From contig JAJEDR010000031.1 of NCBI GenBank assembly GCA_022821385.1, positions 22,641 through 86,640 of the forward strand: DNA of 64,000 bases, in the 5' to 3' direction. Positions 8,773-18,131 of this stretch are shown one piece after another; within the stretch, counting starts at the first letter, position 1, and each line of letters starts with the position of its first letter. The position numbers and the translations under genes are program-made. The notes under the pieces are model-generated. The model saw only the letters and a list, made by a program, of their open reading frames with translations. It searched no databases and had not been told where the DNA came from. The stretch comes from Rhodothermales bacterium (GTDB taxonomy: Bacteria; Bacteroidota; Rhodothermia; Rhodothermales; Bin80).

Positions 8773-10257
8773 TCAGTCTCCGTCATCTGCGGAATCTCCT
8801 GCCCAGTAGGGGACGTATTGCATGAATTTTCGACTCGCATTTGGATCCAGGGGTACAATGCTTCCAGCAGCTAAGGCCTCTGCCAAGACTCGTGATGCCT
8901 TCGCGCTGTTCTTCCGGTCTATCCCGAACCTCTGCCGAACAGTAGTATTCGTCACACCAGCCCCACCATCCGTGTACCGCAGGCAGGCATGCAGGTATAC
9001 AGCTCGTACAAGATCGGCAGAACTCATCTCGGATAATGACTTTGCTGCATAAATCGTAACGCGTGTGCTGTCGTTGGTCACTTCAATCCGTGGGGCCGGC
9101 AGCTTCTCTTTTTCAGTTTCATACACAATCTTGTCCCAGCCGCTACCAAGTTCCTCGCAAATTCCAAGTCTGCGAAGAAGCGCAGATAGCGCCTCATTTC
9201 GTGATTTGGGAGGGGCATTTACGAACTGTTCTGGGTCTACCAATGGTGCGCCAGGGTTCAGGACTTCAATACGATTCTCGAATATCTCAATTAATGGCCC
9301 CGCACCTCTTGCGGTCAAGTCTTGATGAATCAGTGCGTTTGCAATAACTTCGCGAATCGGGATAATAGGAAAGCGTGGTTTCTCTTTTCTAATCCCACCC
9401 TTGAAAATCTCATCGATTGGTGCAAGATTATTTACGTAGCGTATAATATCGGTGAATCCCGATGCATAACCCGCTGAGAATTCCTTTTGCTGACTCGCAT
9501 GGTATCTGCCTGATCCAGAATATCTAACAATTCTTGTCGCTTTGCGATGCAGCGAGCCCGCCTCCTCTAGGTTTCGCGCAAATGCCAAGAGGCCCAGATT
9601 CAAAATATCCCATGCTCCATCATCACGCTGGCGTACAAAGCTCTCATTCTGCAGTGTTTGCAGAAGATTGGACGTTTGCGGAGGTGTGGGAGTGGTTGAC
9701 AAACTGAAATATGATTCGTAATCCAGAAAGCGTAGCACATCAGATCCCTGTACACGTTCAATAGCAGTCCCTTTTTCAAAAGTTCTCCTGTCTGACACGC
9801 GCCAGAGTTGTCTCTCCCGTTCAGGAAAGTCGTTTAGTTTTCGAGTATGAGATCCTACGCGGATATATGCCTCGTTATCAAACCTTACGGGTTGGTGAGG
9901 TGCACGGGGAATCACTAGTACTACCACATCTTTACCGTCCACGGTATCCTCATAGAAACGGAAATCTATTGAGGGCTTAAGCCTTTGAGCCAACCAGTGA
10001 TCAAGATCGTCGCGTTGTACTCGCTTTGAATCTGGATTGAAGCTTGTCCCGATAACCCGGTGGTCTTTATCGTTAATCCCCCAGATCACGTAACCATTAG
10101 ATCTTCCAGCAATTGCAGTCGCATTCGCAATTGCGGAAATATTCCGGCCAATTTTATCCGGCTTCGCATAGCTGGACTTGAACTCAAACCATTCCGTCTC
10201 TCGGGGACATGCACATAGTCGTTTTACGAGAGCAGGAATATCCTTTATGACCGTCAT
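8773..10257 (-). CDS. AlbA_2 (Schlafen-like) protein with C-terminal ATPase-like domain
   Basis: The 494-residue protein starts with an AlbA_2 domain (residues about 15-150: ETEWFEFKSSYAKPDKIGRNISAIANA, NGYVIWGIND, later AYIRVGSHTRKL), the nucleic-acid-binding fold shared with Schlafen proteins. A GHKL-like HATPase_c_4 region follows around 300-370 (IPIREVIANALIHQD, GPLIEIFENRIEVLNPG, RNEALSALLRRLGICEELGSGWDKI), then a helical C-terminus that may be a winged helix (VTNTTVRQRFGIDRKNSAKASRVL). Such proteins are usually annotated as putative regulators or ATP-binding proteins; some occur in defence loci. No partner gene suggests a defence role here. A strong hairpin lies directly upstream of its start. 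Confidence 0.85.
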   Translation of the reverse strand: MTVIKDIPALVKRLCACPRETEWFEFKSSYAKPDKIGRNISAIANATAIAGRSNGYVIWGINDKDHRVIGTSFNPDSKRVQRDDLDHWLAQRLKPSIDFRFYEDTVDGKDVVVLVIPRAPHQPVRFDNEAYIRVGSHTRKLNDFPERERQLWRVSDRRTFEKGTAIERVQGSDVLRFLDYESYFSLSTTPTPPQTSNLLQTLQNESFVRQRDDGAWDILNLGLLAFARNLEEAGSLHRKATRIVRYSGSGRYHASQQKEFSAGYASGFTDIIRYVNNLAPIDEIFKGGIRKEKPRFPIIPIREVIANALIHQDLTARGAGPLIEIFENRIEVLNPGAPLVDPEQFVNAPPKSRNEALSALLRRLGICEELGSGWDKIVYETEKEKLPAPRIEVTNDSTRVTIYAAKSLSEMSSADLVRAVYLHACLRYTDGGAGVTNTTVRQRFGIDRKNSAKASRVLAEALAAGSIVPLDPNASRKFMQYVPYWAGDSADDGD

Positions 10258-10825
10258 CTAATGTCCATGCGAAATAGCTCAGGCACACTCTCATGCGTGT
10301 GCGAGCTCAGTAATCCTACCATGGTTCGAAATCGGATTTAATAAACCCTGCGTCCTTATGAGATACTAGATGAGATAGTTTTTTCACGTGGATTGATGGA
10401 ATAGAAGATTAATCAGGAAAGGTTCGCATCTTAAACCGAATAAGTAAGAGGGAACAAATGGAGTTTACGAAAAAAATGCTCCGAAATGTATAAGGCTAAT
10501 TCCCCTTGTCAATTCAACTACATATTCCTAATATTGTCCGACCGCTCGCTCTTATTATTGTCCGGTCACTTTGGGTGTCTGTACTTTGCTGGTAATTGTA
10601 TGTGGTTATCAGTTTTTCGTGCGCCGTGGAAAGGCTCACATGAAGCCGAAATCTAATCATTCCACATAAATCACAACCGAACCGAACCAAATTATTAATG
10701 GGATTGACTCCCAGCAAGGCATGTGATCCGCCGCGCGTTCCAACACTGCGGACAGGACACTGGTTCATTCGCAACAAAGCCTGCGGCCCGGGGTTTGACC
10801 AGTGTCAACTAATCAGCTACACTTC
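10258..10825. other. intergenic region between divergent genes
   Basis: About 570 bp between the AlbA_2 gene and the barrel protein. It holds the hairpin at 10276-10307 and two direct copies of TATTGTCCG about 25 bp apart (near 10542 and 10566). It is AT-richer than the flanking genes. Short open frames here have no recognisable product. Confidence 0.5.
10276..10307. promoter_or_regulatory. long inverted repeat just upstream of the AlbA_2 gene
   Basis: AGCTC-AG-GCACAC, loop TCTCATGC, GTGTGC-GAGCT: eleven pairs with a 2-base bulge, ending 19 bp before the start codon at 10257. This could be an autoregulatory operator (the gene product has a nucleic-acid-binding domain) or a leader hairpin. 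There is no T-run, so a terminator is unlikely. Confidence 0.45.
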
Positions 10826-11338
10826 ATGCGTTTGGGTTCCGCCAGAATTCTTGTTTGCCTGACCATCCTGCTGTTGATCGTCCCCGTTTCATATTCACAG
10901 ATACCCCGCCCCCGTGTCGGACTGGGTATGGGTGCCGTAGGAAGTACAGGGACAAATCCGTTTGGTCTCGGCCTTGATACCCGTCTCGCCTTTCCAATTA
11001 ACCCCGATCTTTCAATCTCCGCCGGGGCCAGCTTTGTCAATTACGTCTTCCAGGGGCGTGACGGTGCTGCCTATTTTATCAGCCCGAGTATTTCGCTCAT
11101 CGTCACGATGAACGCCGCCGCTGTGCGCTCACCGTACCTTGTTGCTGGACTGGGCGCTTATCTTCCGTTGGCCGGCGATACCAGTGATGACGAGGCAGGC
11201 CCAATTGTTGAGGTCGGAATAGGCTGGGTATTCGCGCTCCAGGCCACCTCGGTCTTTCTGGAGATAACGCCCGCACTGGTAGTAGCACGTTCGGCGGTGG
11301 ATATGCAGCTTCCTGTTCGCGTTGGCATTATTCTGTAG
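10826..11338 (+). CDS. small outer-membrane beta-barrel protein
   Basis: The ATG at 10826 gives 170 residues (an upstream GTG at 10802 adds 8) and places a clean signal peptide at the start: MRLGSARILVC, then LTILLLIVPVSYSQ with cleavage probably after YSQ. The mature part alternates hydrophobic and polar residues and is rich in Gly (VGLGMGAVGSTG, LSISAGASFVNYVF, SPYLVAGLGAYLPL, GPIVEVGIGWVFALQ), the pattern of short porin-like or OmpW/OmpA-type barrels. It ends in hydrophobic VGIIL without a terminal Phe. The substrate is unknown. It is followed by hemW after 151 bp. Confidence 0.65.
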   Translation: MRLGSARILVCLTILLLIVPVSYSQIPRPRVGLGMGAVGSTGTNPFGLGLDTRLAFPINPDLSISAGASFVNYVFQGRDGAAYFISPSISLIVTMNAAAVRSPYLVAGLGAYLPLAGDTSDDEAGPIVEVGIGWVFALQATSVFLEITPALVVARSAVDMQLPVRVGIIL

Positions 11339-11489
11339 CCTGTTTCCGGTGCGAAGAATAACATCGGGGAATAATCCCCCGGTGTTTGGTGCTCCACCGC
11401 CTTTTTGCCCCCTCGACTGCACCAAGTCTTGCAGGGAATTTCCCTAGCGGCATTGCGCATCGTACCGGTTAATTCGGGTTCAAAGACAC

Positions 11490-12650
11490 ATGACTGCTAA
11501 CCAGCAAGAAGCGTCCCTGTATGTGCACATTCCTTTTTGTGCCCAACGCTGCTCTTACTGTGATTTCTACTTTGTCACGACCCAGCGCAGGCAAACTGAA
11601 TTCATTGAAGCTCTTTGCCTCGAAATAGCCCAGAAAGCCCGAACTTTCCCCAACACACTGCTGTCAACCATATACTTTGGCGGCGGCACACCTTCGCTTC
11701 TGCCCTCCCAGGCGATCACCCATATTTTGGCACAGATCTGTGCATCTTTTGATACATCCCAAGTTGACGAAATTACGCTGGAAGCTAACCCGGAAGACAT
11801 TAATGCTCCGGTTCTTGAAGAACTCAAACACGCCGGTATAACCCGAATGAGCCTCGGAGTTCAGTCTTTCAGGAATGCCGACCTAAGCTTTATGAACCGG
11901 TGCCACAACTCAGATCAGGCACTATTGGCATGTAAGCTGATTCAGTCAGCTGAATTGAGCAGCTGGTCACTTGATTTGATTTTTGGTGTTCCGGGGGCAT
12001 CAACAAAGATCTGGCAAGACAACCTGTCCCGCGCCATAGAAACACAGGTCCCGCACATTTCCACCTACAACCTGACCATTGAGCCCCAGACGCCTTTGCA
12101 CAAACAGGTCGCGAATGGATTTGTCAAACCGGTTTCAGACGAAAACGCAGCAGATCAATTTCAACAGGCCATGGATATCCTAACATCTATGGGATATGAG
12201 CACTACGAGATCTCCAACTTTGCGCTCCCGGGACACCGTGCGATGCATAATACGCGCTACTGGCAACATACAAACTATCTGGGAGTCGGTCCAAGCGCCC
12301 ATTCATTCTGGTGGCAGAGTGACAAAGCTCTCAGGTGGCAGAATGTCCGCAGCCTGCGCAAATACCTGGAGGCCGTGACAATTGCCGAATCACCCACTGT
12401 AACCCAAGAGACTCTCTCAATGCACGACCTGGCCCGAGAGCGAATAATGCTGGCACTCCGTACATCTGAGGGACTTGACCTGGATGATCTAAAAAACACA
12501 TATGGCCTTGATCTTATAGCCCATAAAAAGGAGACGCTGCTACAAATGAAAGCCCGGGGATTCATCGTTCAGCAGGGCACAAACATGCGCTTGACCACAC
12601 AAGGATTGCATGTATGCGATAATCTGACTGCGAAATTATGGCCAGACTGA
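11490..12650 (+). CDS. hemW: HemW-like radical SAM protein (heme chaperone)
   Basis: The 386-residue protein begins with YVHIPFCAQRCSYCDFYF. The CX3CX2C motif (Cys17, 21, 24) followed directly by DF is typical of the HemW/HemN-like branch of radical SAM enzymes. Further features are YFGGGTPSLLP (SAM contact) near residue 63, EANPEDI near 98, RMSLGVQSF, and SLDLIFGVPG near 160, with a HemN_C-type C-terminal domain (LARERIMLALRTSEGLDLDDLKNTYG). HemW proteins bind and transfer heme and were formerly annotated as oxygen-independent coproporphyrinogen oxidases. The length fits HemW, not HemN (about 460). The next gene is 56 bp downstream. Confidence 0.9.
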   Translation: MTANQQEASLYVHIPFCAQRCSYCDFYFVTTQRRQTEFIEALCLEIAQKARTFPNTLLSTIYFGGGTPSLLPSQAITHILAQICASFDTSQVDEITLEANPEDINAPVLEELKHAGITRMSLGVQSFRNADLSFMNRCHNSDQALLACKLIQSAELSSWSLDLIFGVPGASTKIWQDNLSRAIETQVPHISTYNLTIEPQTPLHKQVANGFVKPVSDENAADQFQQAMDILTSMGYEHYEISNFALPGHRAMHNTRYWQHTNYLGVGPSAHSFWWQSDKALRWQNVRSLRKYLEAVTIAESPTVTQETLSMHDLARERIMLALRTSEGLDLDDLKNTYGLDLIAHKKETLLQMKARGFIVQQGTNMRLTTQGLHVCDNLTAKLWPD

Positions 12651-12706
12651 ACCGGTCAGCAATGATTCGGTTGAAATACTCGACTGGTAACCCTCTACCC
12701 GAATAA

Positions 12707-13159
12707 ATGAAACGAATCCTCATCACTGCAATTGCTGTAATTCTGTTGCAGGGGTGCTCAAGCGAACCAGAGGAACTCGCAAGGGGGGAACTTGATTTTC
12801 TGGACACTGACGGGCAAGTGATCCGCACTATCGAGGTTGAATTCGCAGAAGACGATGCCGCTCGGGCAAGAGGTCTGATGCACAGACGTCAACTCACTCT
12901 CAGCGAAGGGATGCTGTTCATATTCCCGACTCCAGATTCTTTGAGCTTCTGGATGGCGAACACACCCCTTCCACTTGATATCATGTTCGTGGGAGCAGAC
13001 TCTGGAATTGTGAATATTGCCAAACGCACCACACCACTCTCCCATGAACACATTCGGTCCACTGACCTTGCGCAATATGTGGTAGAAGTTCGAGGGGGAT
13101 TCAGTGACCGGTTCGGGATTGACAGTTCAACAAGTATTCGCTGGAAAAAAACCGAGTGA
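12707..13159 (+). CDS. DUF192 lipoprotein (copy 1)
   Basis: A 150-residue protein with a lipoprotein signal (MKRILITAIAVILLQGC, Cys17) followed by one DUF192 domain: ARARGLMHRRQLTLSEGMLFIF, SLSFWMANTPLPLDIMFV, VNIAKRTTPLSHEHI and QYVVEVRGGFSDRFGI. The family has no settled biochemical function; members are often exported. It is followed after 6 bp by a paralogue with the same architecture, so the pair is a tandem duplication in one transcript. Confidence 0.9.
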   Translation: MKRILITAIAVILLQGCSSEPEELARGELDFLDTDGQVIRTIEVEFAEDDAARARGLMHRRQLTLSEGMLFIFPTPDSLSFWMANTPLPLDIMFVGADSGIVNIAKRTTPLSHEHIRSTDLAQYVVEVRGGFSDRFGIDSSTSIRWKKTE

Positions 13160-13165
13160 CTCAGA

Positions 13166-13645
13166 ATGAAATATTCTACTTTCCTGGTGCTTCTAGTTCT
13201 CTTGACGGCCTCCTGCCAGAATTCATCTGAGACTACCCCGTCCCTTTCAACACCGGAAATTCCATTCAGGGTTGACGGGACGCTTGATTTTCTTCGTGCG
13301 GGCGAACCGATGCTCTCTCTGGATATTGAGATCGCCGATACAGATTCCCTTCGTGAGCGGGGTATGATGCAGCGAACATCGTTCCCGCCCGAATCAGGTA
13401 TGCTGTTCGTGTTTGACACGCAGGAGCCTCGCCAATTCTGGATGGGCAATACACCGTTATCCCTGGATCTGCTATTTGTTTCTGCTGATTCAGTGGTCGT
13501 GGACATCGCTAAGCGCGCGAAACCCTATTCTGATGAGCCTATTGTCGGCGGACAGCCAGCGCAGTTCGTGTTGGAAGTCCCCGGCGGATATACTGACACA
13601 AGAGGAATCGTTGAAGGGGATCGGATTCGCTGGGTTCGCAACTGA
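13166..13645 (+). CDS. DUF192 lipoprotein (copy 2)
   Basis: A 159-residue paralogue of the preceding gene: lipoprotein signal MKYSTFLVLLVLLTASC (Cys17), a 25-residue Ser/Thr/Pro linker, then the DUF192 core LRERGMMQRTSFPPESGMLFVF, RQFWMGNTPLSLDLLFV, VDIAKRAKPYSDEPI and QFVLEVPGGYTDTRGI. All conserved blocks are kept, so both copies are probably functional. The function of the family is not established. Confidence 0.9.
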   Translation: MKYSTFLVLLVLLTASCQNSSETTPSLSTPEIPFRVDGTLDFLRAGEPMLSLDIEIADTDSLRERGMMQRTSFPPESGMLFVFDTQEPRQFWMGNTPLSLDLLFVSADSVVVDIAKRAKPYSDEPIVGGQPAQFVLEVPGGYTDTRGIVEGDRIRWVRN

Positions 13646-13719
13646 TCCCTTTACCTGGAAGCCGATCAAGCAATCCTGGTAACGGGAAGCGCCAGTCTAT
13701 CTACCAAATGTCGGTCTCG

Positions 13720-15396
13720 TTATCTCTGGACGAATGTCCATCGAGCGAGTAATTCCGTATCGGGATCCGGGATCACTTGCATCACAGACTTTGCCACGGG
13801 ACTTCTGTGTTCCACGGCTAGATTGCCTTCAAGCTCAAGTGTTAGGCGTTCTTTGGAACCGTCGTCATAGACAATCTCAAGAGCAGGAGCAATACGAAAA
13901 GTGTAGGTGGGCTGGGTCTGCTGCAGAGAGACCACAAGCTCGTTTGATTCCTCATCATACTGCCAGTAACCGTCCAAATACACGACACCGCCCTGATACA
14001 ACCACTGGTCAAAGAACCATCCGAGCTTCATACCGGAAGCCTCTTCAATATGACGGCGAAAATCGCCTGTCGAGGCATTACGGTCCTTGTAGGCGGCATA
14101 ATAGGTCCGGACACCGTGATTATAGGCTTCCTCGCCTACCAGCGCCCGGAGCATATGCAACACCCAGGCCGCTTTCTGATAAATCATACTTCCGGAAACA
14201 TTGTTCAGATCGGGCAGGTGCTCACGAATAATTCGGAAATCATAGTCGTCTTCATAGTAAGCAAAGACACGATCACGGGAATTCTTAAGCCCCTCCACAA
14301 AATCCTCCCTTCCGTATGCATACGCCCGAAAAAGCAATGTATAATAGGTGGCAAATCCCTCACTTAACCAGAGATCATTCCATTCATATTCGGTGACTGC
14401 ATTGCCGAACCACTGATGGGCAACCTCATGTACTATCACATGCTGCCAGCGCTTGTCCCGGGTGCCGGTCACCGAGCGATCGCCGTAGAAGATGGCCGAG
14501 GCCGCTTCCATTCCACCTCCTACGGAATTTGATTGGATGTTAGCGAGCTTTTCGTAAGAGAATGGACCCACCAAGTCGGTGAAATAAGCCAGCGCCTGTT
14601 TGGTCGGGACTGCAAAATCGTAGAATCCGGCGTCCCGGCCCTGTTTGTACACCCAGGTCTGAATAGATTTGCCATCGAAAACATCCACATATTGAACCGC
14701 AAACTCTGCGACGCCAAGTACATAAAGCCAGGTTGCGATCGGTACGCTGTTATTCCAGTGAGTCAGACGCATTCCATTCACCAAGTCGGTCTCCTCCTTT
14801 AGCAGGCCGTTCGAGATGACTTGATAATGATTTGGAGCAGTGATGATGAATTCGTTTGTAGCTTTATCATAAGGGTGATCAACGGTGGGTAGCCAGTTCT
14901 TCGCACGTGAGGACCAATTATCACTAAAAAAGGATCGGTCGCCGTGCTTAGTCAATGCAATTTTGAGGCCCGAAGCCGGAACACCATAATATTCAACCGT
15001 GATCTCAATACGCTCTTGCGCCGCCATCTCTTGCCCAAGTTCGATAAATATCTGATCATCTTCATGACGATAAATCAGATCTCCGCCGTCCATATGCACG
15101 CGCTTGACGGTCATACCGTTACCTCCCAGAGATTCTGACTGATTGATCAGATCAAGCCGCATAGTGGACTGTCCCGGCGCCAGATATCGTGCTTCTACGG
15201 TGGCCTGCCCCATGATAACGTCGGTAGTGTCACTGAGCTGCAATGCGAAGGCGTAATGCAAAATGTCAATGCCCCAATTCTTGGGATAGCCGTCCTGCAC
15301 AGGTCCCGGTTCGGCAGGCTGTGCCAAAACGGATGCGCTTGGCACTGTCACGAGGAGCAATAGTGACGAGACGCAGAGGAAATGGCGAATGCTCAT
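13720..15396 (-). CDS. secreted M1 family zinc metallopeptidase
   Basis: A 558-residue exported aminopeptidase-like enzyme. A signal peptide (MSIRHFLCVSSLLLLVTVPSASVLA) is followed by an N-terminal beta domain, then the catalytic domain with GGGMEAAS in place of the exopeptidase GAMEN motif (near residue 294), and HEVAHQW at 323-329 with the third zinc ligand Glu346 in LWLSEGFATY. It ends after a short beta domain, without the long helical C-terminal domain of APN-type enzymes, as is common for Bacteroidota M1 peptidases of this size. Expected to trim N-terminal residues from peptides in the periplasm or outside the cell. It is convergent with the DUF192 pair. Confidence 0.92.
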   Translation of the reverse strand: MSIRHFLCVSSLLLLVTVPSASVLAQPAEPGPVQDGYPKNWGIDILHYAFALQLSDTTDVIMGQATVEARYLAPGQSTMRLDLINQSESLGGNGMTVKRVHMDGGDLIYRHEDDQIFIELGQEMAAQERIEITVEYYGVPASGLKIALTKHGDRSFFSDNWSSRAKNWLPTVDHPYDKATNEFIITAPNHYQVISNGLLKEETDLVNGMRLTHWNNSVPIATWLYVLGVAEFAVQYVDVFDGKSIQTWVYKQGRDAGFYDFAVPTKQALAYFTDLVGPFSYEKLANIQSNSVGGGMEAASAIFYGDRSVTGTRDKRWQHVIVHEVAHQWFGNAVTEYEWNDLWLSEGFATYYTLLFRAYAYGREDFVEGLKNSRDRVFAYYEDDYDFRIIREHLPDLNNVSGSMIYQKAAWVLHMLRALVGEEAYNHGVRTYYAAYKDRNASTGDFRRHIEEASGMKLGWFFDQWLYQGGVVYLDGYWQYDEESNELVVSLQQTQPTYTFRIAPALEIVYDDGSKERLTLELEGNLAVEHRSPVAKSVMQVIPDPDTELLARWTFVQR

Positions 15397-15849
15397 AAAC
15401 TTGACTGTTGTAACCCGTAGACGATCTATGAAGATAAGAAGCTACTATCCGTCTAGCAATCTATCAGCCTACGTAGTTGCGTTCTCCAACCTCCCTCTCT
15501 TGACACCTGACAATCATGTACAGCATGAGCCAATAAAGATGACGCTCCTTGCGGAAATCCTCCAATTAGCACATCTGCAGTGATAGGCATCGGCCTAGGG
15601 TGGCTTGAACGTGGCATCATCTAGGGCAACCTTTGGAGATCAGTATTGATCTGTGCACTTCGCGAGACATGCTGGATGCACAGCTTTCTCGCTGTTCAAG
15701 GTCACTGGAATACAGTCTCTCGACCGGCAGTCTTTAAATTCCCTGGTATAAACATCTTGGCAAGTAACGTTAGTTAAGTACCGGAGAATAAAGCCCAGTG
15801 AGGAACCTGTCATGCTACGGTATCTATAAGATCCAAACTTGCTTATCTA
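15397..15849. other. intergenic region between divergent genes
   Basis: About 450 bp between the M1 peptidase and the NTF2-like protein. No gene, remnant or strong repeat was recognised. It should contain both promoters. Confidence 0.5.
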
Positions 15850-16377
15850 ATGCGAAAACTTATACTGATCACGGCTTTACTGCTATCCTGGCAGTCTGCT
15901 TCACACGCACAGGAAGCCAACCCAGACGATGTGAGTTCCGTGGATGCCATTTTGACCGCCGTATATGATGTGATTTCCGGGCCAGCTGGCCGGGAGATCG
16001 ATTGGGAGCGATTTCACTCGCTTTTTCTTCCCGATACACGCCTGATACCAATTGTGCGCGATTCCACGGGCGCTACATCGTACATTTCCTGGACGCCGAA
16101 GGAGTTCATGGAGCGGACCAGTGAGGCATTCCTCCGGGACGCGTTCTACGAGTTGGAGATCGACCGGTCAGCCCAGCACTACGGCAATTTAGTCCATGCA
16201 TTCAGCACGTATGAGTCGTACCGTTCGCTTGAGGAGGGTACAGAGCCTTTCGCCCGGGGCATCAATAGCTTCCAGCTGCTATACAAAGGCGATCGCTGGT
16301 GGATAATGACCATTTTCTGGCAACCGGAATGGCCTGGCTTGCCGATTCCGGCCGAATACCTACCTGCCGGCGAGTAG
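15850..16377 (+). CDS. secreted NTF2/SnoaL-like protein
   Basis: The 175-residue protein has a signal peptide (MRKLILITALLLSWQSASHAQ) and a single small alpha+beta domain. Helical VDAILTAVYDVISGPAGREIDWERFHSLFLPDTRLIPI is followed by strands GNLVHAFSTYESYRSL, FARGINSFQLLYKGDRWWIMTIFWQPE. This order, with the W..F...F.PD start and RWWI..IFWQ end, matches the SnoaL/DUF4440 NTF2-like fold seen in exported Bacteroidota proteins. Members may be enzymes or ligand binders; no catalytic residues can be assigned. It is monocistronic. Confidence 0.65.
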   Translation: MRKLILITALLLSWQSASHAQEANPDDVSSVDAILTAVYDVISGPAGREIDWERFHSLFLPDTRLIPIVRDSTGATSYISWTPKEFMERTSEAFLRDAFYELEIDRSAQHYGNLVHAFSTYESYRSLEEGTEPFARGINSFQLLYKGDRWWIMTIFWQPEWPGLPIPAEYLPAGE

Positions 16378-16475
16378 GAATACTCTTGTCGATCAGGCGC
16401 GCCGAAAATAGCGTTCAGTTAAAATTGTGGCGATGCAGTCCGTCCAAGCCAATGCGGGGAGGGCCTTGACCTGAG

Positions 16476-17468
16476 TCACCGTGCCGGAGGCGGCTCGACT
16501 ACACGGATCTCGTACGGCTGCGATTCGGACTCAGTGGATACCAGCGCGTACAGTTTGTTTCCACTGGAGAACATGGGAGTTTCGGAAACCGGACCACGTG
16601 CCATCAGATCGCCCTCGTACGAGTACAGGCTCAACCTTGACCCCTCCGCCCCTGTCGAAAAAACAGCAATGTGATCAGACAGCAGGAACAAATCCCGTTC
16701 CATTTCTATTTCCGAAAGGACCTCCGATGCCTGGGAAAAATCCTTTACCGGCCCAAAATCGGGTGAGTCGTGTTCCAGCTCAATAAAGGAGACGGCCGCG
16801 TTCCGGGTGTTGTACTTCCATATCCTGTGTGTCTGGGGCAAGACTAAAAAAAGTATGCCGTCGGCATCCTTGATGTAGACCAACGAGCGCCCGAATAGTA
16901 AGGGCATTGGCATCAAGTTAGCCGCTATTGATGATTTCGTGAGTGCAAGGGACTCAAGACTACTGGATGTACTCATGCGATACAACAGGGATTCGCCCTC
17001 TGGTGTCGTAGCCGAATAATCGGTATCCACCAGGTAAAACCAGCCCCCTACTCGTCCGAGTCTGCGAAACCTGTTCAATTCTGGACTCCTGACTTCCATC
17101 AAACAGGTGCCACTATTGATCTCGTAGCCCGTAATCCTTCCGAGCCGCCGATCAAGAACAAAGACGGTGTCACCGGCGACGGCAAACGAGGTCACGTCCG
17201 TGTGTGCGCACGGCCCCTCTGCCTGTTGGCCTATCATTCGAACCTTGCGATCAGAAACCAGCAGGAACAGCGCTCCGGTATTGTCGGCCACGATTGCAGA
17301 ATCAGGACCAAGGGGAATATAGCCTTCAATAGCCGAAATCGGTGGAATATCGTCGTCAGTGATGTATCGCACGACACCCTCCTGCGCCGCCGCGACCTGG
17401 GCAGAAAGTGCCACAATGAAAATGAGCAACAGGTGGAGGAGCGGGGTTACTGGTCTCGTACGGATCAT
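16476..17468 (-). CDS. exported propeller-like protein of unknown function
   Basis: A 330-residue protein with a signal peptide (MIRTRPVTPLLHLLLIFIVALSAQVAAAQ) and repeating beta-rich blocks such as DSAIVADNTGALFLLVSDRKVRMIG, VAGDTVFVLDRRLGRITGYEI, VGGWFYLVDTDYS and ILFLVLPQTHRIWKYNT. These look like divergent propeller blades, similar in style to the 6-bladed propeller at the left edge of the window, although the GPGEF motif is absent. No enzymatic motif was found. Nothing in its neighbours points to a role. Confidence 0.6.
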   Translation of the reverse strand: MIRTRPVTPLLHLLLIFIVALSAQVAAAQEGVVRYITDDDIPPISAIEGYIPLGPDSAIVADNTGALFLLVSDRKVRMIGQQAEGPCAHTDVTSFAVAGDTVFVLDRRLGRITGYEINSGTCLMEVRSPELNRFRRLGRVGGWFYLVDTDYSATTPEGESLLYRMSTSSSLESLALTKSSIAANLMPMPLLFGRSLVYIKDADGILFLVLPQTHRIWKYNTRNAAVSFIELEHDSPDFGPVKDFSQASEVLSEIEMERDLFLLSDHIAVFSTGAEGSRLSLYSYEGDLMARGPVSETPMFSSGNKLYALVSTESESQPYEIRVVEPPPAR

Positions 17469-18131
17469 CGCATTTGAGTTGCCGAAGTTTGTTTGGTCAT
17501 AGCCAAAAAGTATGGAGTGACAGCAAATAGTCCCGACGGGAAATTCCTTTCTGCAGCCGACTGCAGTCCTTGGCGGCTATGTCAAATTTTCTGGCAAAAA
17601 TTGTTCCAATGATGCAATACCCTGCCCCACATGTGCAATCAGCATCGGAGTACAGGTGAGGACGCAATGCCGGCCGGCAATGAGGCGAGCACGCTGGCTA
17701 CTCGCCCACCACGACCTTATAGTCAAGAGGGCGGCTGTTAAAGGCACTGAAACACCCAAACCGACCTAAGTATTGTTTGCGGTGCAGTCAGTTCACGCGA
17801 GCCCTGTTCGGGCAAATCCCTGGCAGTAATCTCAATGAAGTCGTTCGCCTATTGCAGGGATTCGATAGTTTCGGCGTCACGCACGGTCCCGCTGACCGTA
17901 ACCGTTTGCCGCGCCGCTACCAAAGAAACAAGACCCAAGAGTAGAATACCGCAGAGGCTGCAGTGCCAAGCAAGGCACTCTAAAAGAGTGGATCTGACCC
18001 TGCAGGACAAATGGATACGGCAATTACGCGATGGATCCGACTGATTCGACCCTGCCTAGCGCCCGAATTTCCACTACGTGCCAACCGACGCAGAATCAAC
18101 TGCGACGTTTGACCCGCATACAGAAAGGGGT
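17469..18131. other. intergenic region containing gene debris
   Basis: About 660 bp without an intact gene. It contains the N-terminal remnant of a TonB receptor (17849-17975, listed separately) and a small hairpin AGTGCC-AAGCAA-GGCACT near 17971-17988 with no T-run. The rest is not recognisable. Confidence 0.5.
17849..17975 (-). pseudogene. N-terminal remnant of a TonB-dependent receptor
   Basis: On the minus strand a frame without a start codon reads a hydrophobic signal-like run (CGILLLGLVSLVAA) followed by RQTVTVSGTVRDAETIESLQ and then a stop at 17851-17849. This is the usual beginning of a SusC-type receptor: signal peptide, then the first strand of the carboxypeptidase-regulatory domain (compare ATVRGFVTDASDGQALQG in the intact receptor at 24281). 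No Met, plug or barrel remains. It is probably the scar of a deleted receptor gene. Confidence 0.5.

Noticed and set aside
8773..10257. AlbA_2 protein as part of a defence system
   Set aside because: Some such proteins occur in defence islands, but here there is no nuclease, reverse transcriptase, toxin or mobile gene beside it.
10514..10777. 87-residue minus-strand ORF before the barrel protein
   Set aside because: No domain, no conserved pattern, atypical composition.
17971..17988. Hairpin AGTGCC-AAGCAA-GGCACT as a terminator
   Set aside because: No T-run on either side and no gene ending there.
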